A stretch of DNA of 64,000 nucleotides from Lineus longissimus (GCF_910592395.1 NC_088326.1:7693001-7757000); one strand, 5' to 3'; positions 32,578 through 43,024 are shown, counted from the stretch's first letter. Numbers and translations are program-made. Notes: generated by a model from the sequence alone, not told the origin.

Positions 32578-33448
32578 TGTTCGGTTGTTGGTCAAATAGG
32601 ACCTGAGTTAATTATTTTGTAACAACATGTATGGTGCTGGCTTGTGGTGGACGCCATAAAGAGACTTGTTTACAAACACAGTTTATTTTAGGCCTATGCA
32701 CTTACCTTCTTACGTAAGTGCATAGGTTCATTTTCTATCAGTTTTCTTATACTCGCCCCATTCGTGTGCAGAGCTCTGTGGTGTGGAGACCAGAAGAACG
32801 TTTGCTCCTGTTTCTCCTTCTTGGACAATTTACTCCAAGGTTCGACGTTTGTGATTAATTCTTTCCAAGCCTATAAATGGAAAGAATGCTTTTCTAACTG
32901 TGTGTCGGGCTGTGTGTCTCGAGGGATATTTCAAACTATGTATTGGCACAGACCGACATAGACTCGTGCACATGTGATACAGCTATTTCGTAAAGTCGTT
33001 TAAAACAAGTCTCTGTGGCGGCCGCAAGGAGGGGCACTTTACGTTTACGTGTACGTGTACGTGTTGTCGTACTTCCTGTTAGATATATGTACTTCCTGTT
33101 GGATGTGTACTTCCTGTTTGTCATTCAAGGCCTTCGTAAACCGTGACTTCTCTTTGTCACTCACTTCCGTTACCGGACTTGCACTCATCCTGTTCTTTTT
33201 CGTGACGTCATCTCTACATGTACATGACTGTGTTTCTACTGGCGGATGTGTCTTCAGTTACAGACGGAGCGAACTTCTCCTAGCATTCAATGAGCTCTGG
33301 TGGTGTTGACACTTATAATATGTTTATGTTTACCTGGCTTGTTCCTGTTATTGTGAATAAAGTGTGTTCGTGTATTTGTGTAAAACAGCTTCAGGGTTTG
33401 TGTTTCTTCTGGTAATTTAGTAGTGTTTTTTCATGTAGCTATGGTACA
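32578..33448 (+). repeat. BEL1 3' LTR (871 bp)
   Basis: Same length and nearly base-identical to 25796-26666, followed by the ACGTG duplication. Confidence 0.95.
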
Positions 33449-33547
33449 ACGTGAACGAACTTGATTACGATGATGCAGAACAGGATGTGCGTTCGCTATG
33501 CGACAACATCGAGGATGAATCAGATGACGATGAAAACTACATGTTTG

Positions 33548-34209
33548 TATGGGCGGTTATTACCGCAAATAAAAACAAACCAAAGCAAAGATACTTGTGT
33601 AGCATATCAAGGACACGTATATTGATACTCCTATGTGTGCCACATCAAAGACATCTGGAATGCATGTTTTGTTTTTGTTTGATACAGCATAGATAAAACT
33701 AGACCGCAACCTCTCTGGGATGGACAGTTGTTTTCATGAGCCATACACAGCACAGATAAGACATGAAGACAATACCTCTCTGGACCATACACAACGTCAA
33801 AGATAACGATGCGAAGTCAACAGACGGCGCCACCGTCTTGGGAAAAGTAAAACGTTGAAGGAGGTTGACACAGTTTTCTAACTTATCTCTTTCCATGGTT
33901 ATGATATACTAGTATGATTGATGATGTTGAAAAGAAAGGGGATCTCAAAATACGACAGTCTACTACGAATAGATGCAATAGTGACATAACAACACATGTG
34001 CAGTTTCCCGCTGGTCGCTTATATCAACAAAAACCTGAAGTTGTCGATGTCGTTTTTACTTTTCCCAAGACGGTGTCGCCGTCTGTTGACTTCGCATCGT
34101 TAGATGTCTTTGATGTGGCACACATAGGAGTATCAATCTACGTGTCCTTGATATGCTACACAAGTGTCTTTGCTTTGGTTTGTTTTTATTTGCGGTAACA
34201 ACCGCCCAT
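33548..34209. mobile_element. Foldback MITE inserted in the Gypsy gag-pol
   Basis: The ends TATGGGCGGTTATTACCGCAAAT and its inverted partner extend for about 115 bases on each side. A second inverted pair lies further in (33796-33853 and about 34046-34104, sharing GCGAAGTCAACAGACGG). ATGTTTG flanks both sides (33541-33547 and 34210-34216). Removing the element and one flank restores the Gypsy frame as YMF-AIN. The termini share ACCGCCCATA with the repeat copies at 101-374 and 21559-21733. No coding content. Confidence 0.85.
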
Positions 34210-34216
34210 ATGTTTG

Positions 34217-36255
34217 CTATCAATAACAATTCTAACTCTAGAGTCAAACCTCAAAATTCATGATAAGAGTTGGCAGCACTCCAATTCAAATGATTGCTGA
34301 TAGCGCAGCTACTTGCACAGTAGTAGACGAACTTACCTACAAAACGAAGCTGTCACGATTTGAGCTGAAAAAAAGCCAGTGGTGGTATCAATCCTTACAA
34401 CAGTGAAACAATAAAGCCTATTGGCAAATTCAAATGCAATCTGTCTTGTAGAAAAAGGTTGGGGGCTGATACGGTCTTTGTTTTGCCAGGTGGTTCGGGA
34501 TGCCTTTTGAGCATCGGGGCAAGTCAAGCTCTCGGTTTGTTGACAGTTGCCAAGCACCAAATAAGAAAATTGTCTCAAGTTGAACATGCTAGTGCATCAC
34601 AGAGTCTTGTTGAGAAAATAGTCGGGCAGCATCCTGGTTTAATTGATGGAATTAGCAAACAGTGTGGGAAACAGTACAAACTACATGTAGATGAGTCTGT
34701 GAAACCTGTAGTTCAAAAAGTGAGGAGAATTCCTTTTCATACCAGAAAGAAGGTTGAGAAGGAACTTGACAGGCTTTTAGAAGCTGATGTCATTGACCGG
34801 GCAAATGGCCCCACCACATGGGTGTCCCCTATTGTGGTCGTCCCTAAGAAAGACACAGAGGATGTTCGTGTTTGTATCGACATGAAAGTGGCTAATCAAG
34901 CAATCATAAGGGAGCGCCACCCATCTCCCACTGTTGATGACATAGCTGACCATCTACACGGCTGCACTGTTTTCAGCAAAATTGATTTGCGCCAAGGTTA
35001 TCTACAGTTAGAACTCGACCCTGAGTCTCGTGATCTCACTAGTTTTGTCACTCACAAAGGTTTGTTTCGCTTAAAGCGCCTCAGTTTTGGCATTTCAAGT
35101 GCGAGCGAGGTTTTTCAACGAGCTATTGAGGGTACAATCAGAGATGTTAAGGAAGCTTTGAACATATCGGACGATATAATCATAGGTGGAAAAAACCAAG
35201 AAGAGCATGATGCAGCTCTCAAGAAAACTCTCTTGGCTTTAGCTTAGAATGGGTTCACAATCAATCTGCCCAGGTGTTTATTTGGTGTATCCCAGCTCAC
35301 ATTCTATGGTTTGAGTTTTTCAAAGGATGGTGTAAAACCTGATGACTCTAAGATTGAAGCTCTAAAAAAGATGGCTGCACCAACTTCTGTTCAAGATGTT
35401 AGATCTTTGATGGGAATGTTGAATTTCAGTTCTAGATTCGTACCAAACTACTCAACTCTTACTGCTCCTTTGAGAAGGTTAACTCAGAAGAATGTTACCT
35501 TTGAGTGGGGAGAGGAACAGCAAAATGCATGGGACAAACTTGTTGGTTGTATCAGTAGCAAACCTGTACTCACATATTTTGATGTAAACAAACCAACAGA
35601 ACTATTTGTAGATGCCTCCCCTGTATGTCTGTCTGGAATTTTGGTCCAGCGTGAGGGTAAAACCCCCAAGGTAATTGCCTATGGTAGTCGTTCTTTGACA
35701 GAAACAGAGCAGCGTTATTCCCAGTTAGAAAGGGAAGCGTTGGCAGTCTTGTGGGCATGTGAGCATTTTCATATTTATGTTTATGGAAAGGCCCTGGTTG
35801 TGCATACTGATCATCAACCATTATTAAGTATTTATGGGAAACCCAGAGCAAAATTGCCAATGAGACTGGAAAGGTGGTCCTTACGCCTACAGCCATACCA
35901 ACCAAAGATCAGGTATCAACGTGGTTCAGGTAACCCGGCTGACTATCTGTCACGCCATCCCTTACCATTGCCTGAGCTTGACCGTAGAGATGAGAAGCTG
36001 TCAGAACAGTATGTGAATTTTGTATGTTTAGAGTCTGTTCCAAAAGCCATGAATTATGAAGAAGTGAAAGAAGCAACTGCTAATGACCCAACTTTGAAAT
36101 TAGTAAGAGAGCTCATTGACAGCAACTGTTGGTATAAACTGAAGAGTCCCAATAGTTTTGACACGGGTGTTGATTTTGAGAGTTTGAAATCTTTCAAGCA
36201 TGTGTGTACAGAGTTATGTACTAATTTAGACGGTGTGGTTTTCAGAGGTACACGT
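34217..36255 (+). pseudogene. Gypsy pol: protease, reverse transcriptase, RNase H
   Basis: The protease block IQMIADSAATCTVVDE (about 34293) uses D-S-A in place of the usual DTG/DSG. A frameshift near 34375 follows. The frame from 34459 carries the linker to RT, then VSPIVVVPKKDTEDVRVCID, FSKIDLRQGYLQLELDPES (palm A) and the catalytic ISDDIIIGG box (about 35167-35193). TAG at 35245-35247 is an in-frame nonsense, and the same frame continues with the thumb and RNase H (FVDASPVCLSGILVQREG, IAYGSRSLTETEQRYSQLE, VHTDHQPL) to 36250. The frame then meets the Ginger-like insertion after a GTR codon triplet. Confidence 0.9.
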
Positions 36256-36404
36256 TGTTACGCTCCAACTCTATAATAGTGCCAACTCTGATGGACATGA
36301 TTCCAACTTTAATATGCCAGCTCTGATGGCGATAGATAAGTACTCAGCCGCAAGATGTCTCTACCCGGTGAACGGTTTGTTCCAACTCTAATATGCCAAC
36401 TTTG
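36256..36404 (+). repeat. Left TIR of Ginger-like element
   Basis: Inverted partner is 38918-39066; the match runs through AGTACTCAGCCGCAARATGT and GTGAACGGTTTGTTCC. Confidence 0.9.
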
Positions 36405-37089
36405 AAAGCGGAACTTTGTATACAGTTTCGATACACATGCGAGTCAAGATATCCGATTCCGATGCGGTACGTACATGCATTGGTTCACTGAGTAATCTCA
36501 TGCGTCTGTTCTGAGAAGTTCGTTGACTTAGTTACACAAATGAGTTGCTGATGATACCCTCAGTGGCCACATTGATATGCTTGGGTCGGTGACATACATT
36601 GATCTGCACCTGTAACCGGATAAAGTGTACTCTACACAGTCTCTGTGCTCGTGCAAGGTGGCACAAAATACACGCTTTTTCATAGCAGATAGGGCCGAAG
36701 GTAAATGTGCTATCCCATGCTAGGTTGGATAGGCACTGTTGGAGCAGTCCAAGCCCCGGCCTAGGCCTACTGCTAGAGGTTGATGTTAATAAATGGACGT
36801 TCGGCCTCCTGGAAAAAAAGATAGACATCTTCAAACACTTGTCACGGAAAGGGTACATAGGCCTACATGTATTTTCAAAAATTCTATCAAAGAAGTCGGC
36901 CTGGAAGGGGGAGGGCTGAAATTCACCTGAAAAAATTCGTCGGTTTACCCGATCCATGATGACGTTTACAACTAGGAGTTGTATCGTTTTCTGTCGGAAG
37001 ACGTACGATGGCGGGAACTTTCAACGCCTGCGGAAATGAAAGCATACCAGAAGAAGATTTCTGGCACTGTACCGAACCATGAGAAAAAC

Positions 37090-37707
37090 CAATCCGCTAA
37101 ATGGGAACGACGAGGAAAGAATTGTGGAAGTCGGTGGACATAGGATATTTCCGAGGATATCAGAAATTGAGCCTATAGTCAGGTATTTCTTTGGCAAATA
37201 TAAAGGACTCGCTGCCAAGAAACTATCCGAGGATATCAGAAATTGAGCCTATAGTCAGGTATTTCTTTGGCAAATATAAAGGACTCGCTGCCAAGAAACT
37301 ATCCGCCGTTATATCCAGGCAATACTGTGCGATGGGAGAAAAGCTTGTGCGTCGATATCTTGCAAAAATGAAAGAGAGTCAGAGCCGAAAACCTCTCTTC
37401 TCCAACAAAGCTTCGGCCTGTTCTGGCAAAATCAGTGATGGCCCGGATCCAAATGGACCTTGTGAACTTCTTAAACATGCCCGTAGAAATAGACGACATG
37501 AAGTACTGTTACGTTCTCTCAGTGCTCGACATCTTCTTAAGATATCTTTGGCTGAGGCCACTTTGCGACAAAGGGTCGCCTAGGGTGGCTGAAAAGATGG
37601 AACACGGCTGACCCAAAATAATCCATTGCGATAACGGCGGAGAACTCAAGAAGATGGTTAGCAGACTAGCAGAGAGGTTATACGTAAAAATCATCAAGGG
37701 TCGGCCG
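37090..37707 (+). pseudogene. Integrase relic of the Ginger-like element
   Basis: Scattered over several frames are pieces of an rve-type integrase like those in Ginger and KRBA2-like genes: ISEIEPIVRYFFGKYKGLAA with VRRYLAKMKE (N-terminal), then IQMDLVNFLNMPVEID with the first catalytic Asp (about 37448), YVLSVLDIFLRYLWLRPL, and PKIIHCDNGGELKKMVSRLA with the second Asp region after a TGA (about 37610). The protein is lost after IIKGRP at about 37705 where the foldback element begins, so the catalytic Glu is absent. A 76-base duplication (37151-37302) also shifts the frame. Confidence 0.7.
37151..37302 (+). repeat. Exact 76-bp tandem duplication
   Basis: The block starting CCGAGGATATCAGAAATTGA at 37151 is repeated from 37227 with no difference that I can see. 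Because 76 is not a multiple of three, it breaks the integrase frame. Confidence 0.95.
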
Positions 37708-38087
37708 TCATCCTATTTAGCGTCCAGTGGCGACCAGTGGCGTCCAACGCGAAATAATAGGGTGTATATGGTTAAAAATGTTTTCAAGCTCCTAAAACAC
37801 TTTCACGATCTTAGTATGCGTCCAGCAAAAATACTGAACGCCATGTTTGTTTTAGCTGCCGTTCCTTGGGTTTATAGAAAACGCGGAATCGGGATCTGGC
37901 ATCAGGTTGGCATACTAAGATCGTTTTCTGGTGATGATTATTCAAAAACTAGGTTTGCAAACTCCACCAAACTTCTAAATCTTGTTTATTGAAAGTGTTT
38001 TAGGAGCTTGAAAACATTTTTAACCATATACACCCTATTATTTCGCGTTGGACGCGACTGGTCGCCACTGGACGCTAAATAGGATGA
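37708..38087. mobile_element. Foldback MITE nested in the Ginger-like element
   Basis: Left arm 37708-37808 and right arm 37990-38087 are near-perfect inverted repeats starting TCATCCTATTTAGCGTCCAG. A further inverted pair (ACGATCTTAGTATGC at about 37806 and GCATACTAAGATCGT at about 37910) sits inside. Because the arms copy each other, the same peptide frame appears on both strands and is not a gene. No clear target duplication. Confidence 0.85.
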
Positions 38088-38094
38088 CCCGTCT

Positions 38095-38235
38095 CGAGCG
38101 CCACCCAACGTCTGTTTTGATATACGACCGCGTTCTTCGACGTCCTCTTTCACAAAAACATGCAAGACAAGTTTGCGCGAGCGACGACCGCTTACAAAAA
38201 CATGTACATATTTTTTGCGGTTTTCACGGCCCATA
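38095..38235 (+). repeat. CGAGCGCCAC...CGGCCCATA family, copy 3
   Basis: It opens CGAGCGCCACCCAACGTCTG directly after the foldback element and closes GCGGTTTTCACGGCCCATAC. It is shorter than copy 1. Confidence 0.55.
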
Positions 38236-38917
38236 CAACTCCTTGAGACACAAAAGGATGTCGTGTCTTTTTCACAAGCTAGCTTGCCAAATTAAAGTGC
38301 AATTAGACCTTAATTACTTATTTCTGTCCAAAGTTAGGCCTCTTTTTGTCTAAAAGGTTTAGAAATGCAAAACCTGCCTCATTTGGTAATATTAGTGGTG
38401 ATGGGTGTCCCCACGACTCGATCATCTGACTAGTCACGGGTAGCTGGACCTAAGATCTTTGGATCTCAATGCCAATTGTCAACTGAGATATCCTTCATCT
38501 ACGATTGTTTTATCCTTACTAATATCTGTCACAATAACCTATATCTAAAGATGATGAGCAAATGTCAATAGACATGAATAAGCAGGGACAAGTCCTGATG
38601 CAGGGTGGTCAAACAATCTTTGGAGGACACCATGTACTTTTTCTACACTGAAAAAATCAACATGAAAATCACACAGCCGACGCAGAGGCATGTCAAATGC
38701 CTGTGCCGTCATTTTACAACCCGCATTCATTAAGCACCAAAATACCAATGGCTACAATCAAATTGTTGCTCTTTTTGTGCCCAATATCTTCAGGATGTTC
38801 AGGAAGTCAGCTGAATGGACCATGGGAGATATTTGCGTCCTTGCGGATAAGAAGACGAACGATCATCTTGCCTTACTTAGGCGTTTTTAAATCATTCAGA
38901 CTGATTGCAAACTCTCG
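38236..38917. other. Non-coding right part of the Ginger-like element
   Basis: I see no domain or repeat apart from the approach to the right TIR. A 67-codon minus frame (38545-38748) is unsupported. Confidence 0.5.
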
Positions 38918-39066
38918 AAAAGTTGGCATATTAGAGTTGGAACAAACCGTTCACCGGGTAGAGACATTTTGCGGCTGAGTACTTATCTATCTCCATTGGA
39001 GTTGGCATATCAAAGTTGGAATCATGTCCATCAGAGTTGGCACTATTATAGAGTTGGAGCGTAACA
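38918..39066 (-). repeat. Right TIR of Ginger-like element
   Basis: Inverted copy of 36256-36404, ending GGAGCGTAACA before the CACGT duplication. Confidence 0.9.
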
Positions 39067-39761
39067 CACGTCTTGTTATACCTAAGAGTCTACATGAGAG
39101 GGCACTTGAAATTGCACATGAAGGGCATCAAGGGGTGAGTCGTACAAAGGCTTTACTCAGAGAAAAAGTCTGGTTCCCTGGATTAGATAAAATGGTAGAA
39201 AATCTTGTTGCTGGCTGTCTGCCATGCCAAGCAAATTTTGATCCCAGGAGACGTGAACCACAGAAAATGTCTGTTCTTCCAACCCGTCCTTAGCAAATTG
39301 TGAGTGTAGATTTTAATGGTCCTTTACCATCAGGTCATTATTTACTTGTAACTCGAGACGATTACAGTAGATTCCCAGAGGTAGATGTGCTCAGGACACA
39401 ATCTGCTGCTGCCACCATCCCTGCTTTAGATAGGTTATTTGCATCTAGGGGCAATCCTGAGAAGCTTCGTAGTGACAATGGCACACCATTTCAAAGTACT
39501 GAGTTCAAAACTTTTGCAAATGAACTAGGTTTCAAGCATAGACGCGTAGCACCATACTGGCCTGAAGCCAATGGGGGCGTGGAGAGTTTAATGAGAAACT
39601 TAGGAAAATTGGTGAAATGTGCCCAGTTGAATGACAAACCTTGGAAGAGAGAATTAAACAAGTTTCTGATGAATTATAGGGCAACTCCACATTGTGTGAC
39701 TGGCATAGCTCCTGCTACTTTGGTAAATGCAGATTATGTCCTTGACATTGGAAAGCGTTAA
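39067..39761 (+). pseudogene. Gypsy integrase
   Basis: Continues the frame broken at 36250. The zinc-finger domain reads RALEIAHEGHQGVSRTKALL and CLPCQANF. An in-frame TAG at about 39291 follows. The catalytic core is otherwise complete: first Asp in SVDFNGPLPSG, second in LRSDNGTPFQS, Glu in APYWPEANGGVES. The frame stops at 39761 after DIGKR, so the usual C-terminal domain is short or lost. The core differs from the Ginger and BEL integrases in this window. Confidence 0.85.
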
Positions 39762-40107
39762 GATCTTTTGGTGAATCATTTCTTCGGACAATTCTATTTT
39801 GTCGAGTGAATTTGAAAGTCTTTGTCTTTGAATGTTCCAGTTCTTGTAATTTGTTGGAACTTGTATTGTGTTGAAATATTTGTTTTTTTTTGTTTGATGG
39901 TACATTATACTGTTGAGTATCCACTTGGTGAGATTCACATGTTCTGATGTCACAACATGGTTTTTATGTAATTTGCTGAACTGAATTACTACAGGTCTTG
40001 GTTTTAATGAAACTTGATTACTTTAGAACAGTTGAATATTTTGAAGAGAACAACTTGGTATTGAGCTTTTTAGTGGTCGGATGTACCTTTCTGAAAAAGG
40101 GGGGTGA
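39762..40107 (+). other. Gypsy 3' UTR with polypurine tract
   Basis: Non-coding, T-rich. The tract AAAAAGGGGGG lies at about 40094-40104, three bases before the LTR start. Confidence 0.6.
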
Positions 40108-40238
40108 TGTAGTAAAGTTCATTTATTTATTGTAATGTCGTCTGCTATTCGCCAATCCAAATGTTCTGTGTGATTTCTCTTTTCGGAATAAAGGACTTCC
40201 GGTTTTGTAAATATCATGCGTTGTTCCACATCATTTCA
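40108..40238 (+). repeat. Gypsy 3' LTR (131 bp)
   Basis: It starts TGTAGTAAAG and ends CATCATTTCA, followed by CTCAT. Five mismatches to the 5' LTR by eye. Confidence 0.9.
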
Positions 40239-40526
40239 CTCATTACAGAGACTGGTACTTGCGGCAATTCACTCGTCATGAACTCGATTTGGGGGCGTAA
40301 GCTTCAGGTGACCGGTCATGTGTTTTTCTGTAGGATGGGTAACCTCGACCCAAGTGAATAAACTGCAATATCAGAGCGCTCAGTATGACAGTGCATCCAC
40401 TGTATGCACTGAAAATGTATGGCTCGCCTCGGGTAATTCAGCGAGGCTTCCTCGGGTCGATGTTACCTGGACTATGATCAGTGGTGGTGTTTGGACTCTT
40501 TCGTCCGCATACGTAAGGTAAAATGG

Positions 40527-40740
40527 AGTAATAATAATAATAATAATAACAATTTATTATATTAAAAGTGCTTTTGAATGAAAATCATTTGCAAAGCACT
40601 GTACAATTTAAAAAACCACACATAGTAAAAGAGAAAAATTGTACATAGAGATTAAAACATTCATAGAGATTAAAACATTTAGGTGCTGGTGTCGAAGTGT
40701 TCAATAAAAAGGTGAGTTTTGAGATGTTTTTTGAAGGCGC
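40527..40740 (+). repeat. AAT microsatellite with adjoining dispersed repeat
   Basis: (AAT)n at about 40530-40548 is followed by ACAATTTATTATATTAAAAG, AAAGCACTGTACAA and GGTGAGTTTTGAGATG. This recalls the 3' ends of SINE/LINE repeats in marine invertebrates. Class uncertain. Confidence 0.4.
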
Positions 40741-41813
40741 TGGTGTAAATGTAGCCCCAGTCTAATTGTATCCTCTGACTATGTTTTTGATTTATATTCC
40801 GGTAACAATGGAGTTATTCAGCCAACCCTAGCATGGATATGAAAAAGGTGACTCTTGAGTATCACAACATAAAATAGTTTTGGATTATGCATGTTATGTA
40901 AGAGCTTTGGCTATTAGAAGTAAACAAATCAGACAAATGCACAAAAAAAGTTGGGAGCGAACGTTTTTGCAGGCATGAATCATACTTACAGAGCATTGAT
41001 ATATTTGAAACTTGATTCAGGTGATCAGTATTGAGTGTAGAGAATGTTGTATGCGGTATTTGATGTCATTATTAAAAGTACATTTTTCAGAGACACTTGT
41101 CTGACCAAGGTACCCTCGGAGTATTTATAGCCCATTGGTTCGGGGTATTTGTACCCCCTATAAGTAGCTCTATATATCCTGTCATGAATCATGAAGATGC
41201 TAGTTTTCTTTATTCTTATACCTTATATCATTTGATTAAATCTATCTGATTTAGATACAATAGATATATTGGTAACCCTTTATCATGTTTATGTACCAAC
41301 AATGATACATTTGAGGTTTCATACTAGTTTAAAAAAATATTTTCAAAGTGACTGATGTCTATAGTTAAAGCCACACCATTGACTAGATAGCAGCATTTCT
41401 CATGGTACATGTACATTGCATTACCATAAGTGATGCCAGCTATAATTGGGGTTTAAAAATGACCCATCCATGAAACTAAAGTTTTTAGCGACGCACGACA
41501 AGACCGCCAGTCAATTCAGAATATCACAAGCTATTGTCTGACACAAGGTGTAATGTACAACAAAGGTGATAAATAGAACTTTGTGTTTTTACACTAGTTT
41601 AAAATCAGTCTGATTTGCGACGATATTGTTAAAATTGTTGGTAAGTGAGTGCATCGAACATCACTTAATGTGTTCAAAAAATACCATTTAATACCAGAAA
41701 AATCACGTCGTCAACCTAGATTGTAATGATACTAAATGTTTTATTACCAATAAAGACCATAAACCTGTGAAAAAGTGTTCTTATGCATAAAAAACAAGAA
41801 AATTGAAATTTCA

Positions 41814-41863
41814 GTCAGGGGCTACAATTACCCCAAAGCCACGGGGTCATTGTAGCCCCTGAC
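41814..41863. repeat. Long hairpin, 21-bp stem
   Basis: GTCAGGGGCTACAAT and ATTGTAGCCCCTGAC pair, with the stem continuing through ACCCC/GGGGT (20 of 21 pairs) around an 8-base loop AAAGCCAC. Confidence 0.8.
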
Positions 41864-42723
41864 CACGAGTCTTGTATTGTCCCTCAGAAGCATTGTTTTA
41901 GATAAAATGCTCTGAATTACAGGCAATATTATTGGAAGAGGTGCCACTACAAGATCCAGGCTGGTTTCTGTGATTCTGTTGGGAAATCTCTTATGTAACC
42001 TGAGTTATAGGTGAAAAAGGGGCTACAATTTCCCCCATTTTACCTTATATGCTGATCCCTGGTTGCTCTCAATCGATGTGCTACCTTCGGTGTCTGCACA
42101 GAATGCCTCGCTTTCGATTCGTGCACAGGGAATAATGGGTATATTCTGTGTAGGATTTAAATGCACATCCCGAATATTCCCGAGAGAGCTCGGGCACGGC
42201 CTTACTCGGGAGTAAATAGCTTAAAGGCAGTTATTAAAGAATTCTCTGTGAATTGGGCCCCTGCCCAGAATTGAGCAAGAGATTTACCTGTCGAGAACTT
42301 TATACACTTGTAGTTCGATTGTTATTTAATAACTACACTATTCTCGACTGCCTACTGGAATAATAGCGAAAATGTTATTCCATTGCTGTCTAGTAATCAC
42401 CATCATTGCGCCCGACCATACATGTAGGTGATTTTGAAATTTCTCTCTTCCGTATTCGACTTTTTGACGTCCTCCACACCAATGGGGAAAAAATAGAAAC
42501 AGATTCTTGAAATTTCATCCGTAAATAGATAATATCCGTGCCAAACATGGTGCTACCAATTTCTCTGCCCTTGATAATTTTTCCGTATGAACTTCCCGTT
42601 TTAACCCTTTTGGTGGGTCCATTTTATCAGAGTCTTTCAAATAAAGAGTCAGGTCACGGCAAGTTTCCTTTGATTCCACAGCTCTCTCGGGCAATTAACT
42701 GGAAGCCATGATGAAGCCTTTTT

Positions 42724-42747
42724 TGGTGGTTCGATTGCGAACCACCA
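42724..42747. repeat. Perfect 10-bp hairpin
   Basis: TGGTGGTTCG pairs with CGAACCACCA across an ATTG loop. Role unknown. Confidence 0.7.
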
Positions 42748-43024
42748 TCAGTGCCGGTATGTTCGTTTTTACTGCTTTGTACTCTCGTGTATGCATCCGC
42801 ATGAACAAATTAGTTCTCGTGTTTGTAACGTCCAAAAAGACAATGCTATTCTGCCTAGATTCCTCAGATTAATCTCACCTTGATTGGCCACTATCATCAG
42901 CTGAATAAACACATCTATTTGCCCATTTTGTTCCCTACATCGCCTAGGTATAGCGTATTAATACAGTCAATCATCGTAATCAAGTTAGGGAAAATGCATT
43001 ATTTCAACCGCTGCTGATCATACA

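Larger units (their letters stand above)
25796..33448 (+). mobile_element. BEL/Pao LTR retrotransposon 1, young, integrase-deleted
   Basis: Flanked by ACGTG (25791-25795 and 33449-33453), with 871-bp LTRs that begin TGTTCGG and end GGTACA. By eye the two LTRs differ at a single base (T at about 26589, C at about 33371), which implies very recent insertion. The internal region has an 845-bp leader, gag from 27511, and a pol frame to 32365. Two defects stand out: a frame change inside gag at about 28185 and an in-frame deletion of the integrase core. Confidence 0.95.
36256..39066 (+). mobile_element. Ginger-like DNA transposon (integrase-type), non-autonomous
   Basis: Both ends start TGTTACGCTCCAACTCTATA and form imperfect inverted repeats of about 149 bases (36256-36404 and 38918-39066). 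A CACGT duplication flanks them (36251-36255 and 39067-39071). Ginger elements are cut-and-paste transposons that encode a Gypsy-like integrase; the TGT terminus, 5-bp duplication and integrase relic inside all fit. The terminal repeats contain near-repeated phrases CCAACTCTGATGG and CCAACTCTAATATGCC. The inside is broken by a tandem duplication and by at least one foldback insertion. Confidence 0.8.
24605..40238 (+). mobile_element. Gypsy/Ty3 LTR retrotransposon (mag/SURL-like), interrupted by three insertions
   Basis: The 131-bp LTRs are flanked by a CTCAT duplication (24600-24604 and 40239-40243). Gag, protease, RT, RNase H and integrase appear in order on the plus strand. Interruptions: BEL element 25796-33448, foldback MITE 33548-34209, Ginger-like element 36256-39066. 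Subtracting these leaves about 4.5 kb, small for Gypsy. LTRs differ at 5 of 131 positions by eye, and the genes carry three nonsense codons and frameshifts, so it is an old, dead copy. Confidence 0.9.
40741..43024. other. Gene-poor stretch
   Basis: No open frame above 60 codons and no family motif. Two hairpins (41814-41863 and 42724-42747) and paired CCCGAGAGAGCTCGGGC-like phrases (near 42180 and 42685) are the only structure I can point to. Host intergenic or intronic DNA is likely. Confidence 0.5.

Noticed and set aside
36532-36957. 141-codon minus-strand frame inside the Ginger-like element
   Set aside because: No recognisable domain; it overlaps non-coding element sequence.
37654-38234. 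Similar peptide frames on opposite strands in the foldback element
   Set aside because: They are mirror translations of the inverted arms, not two genes.
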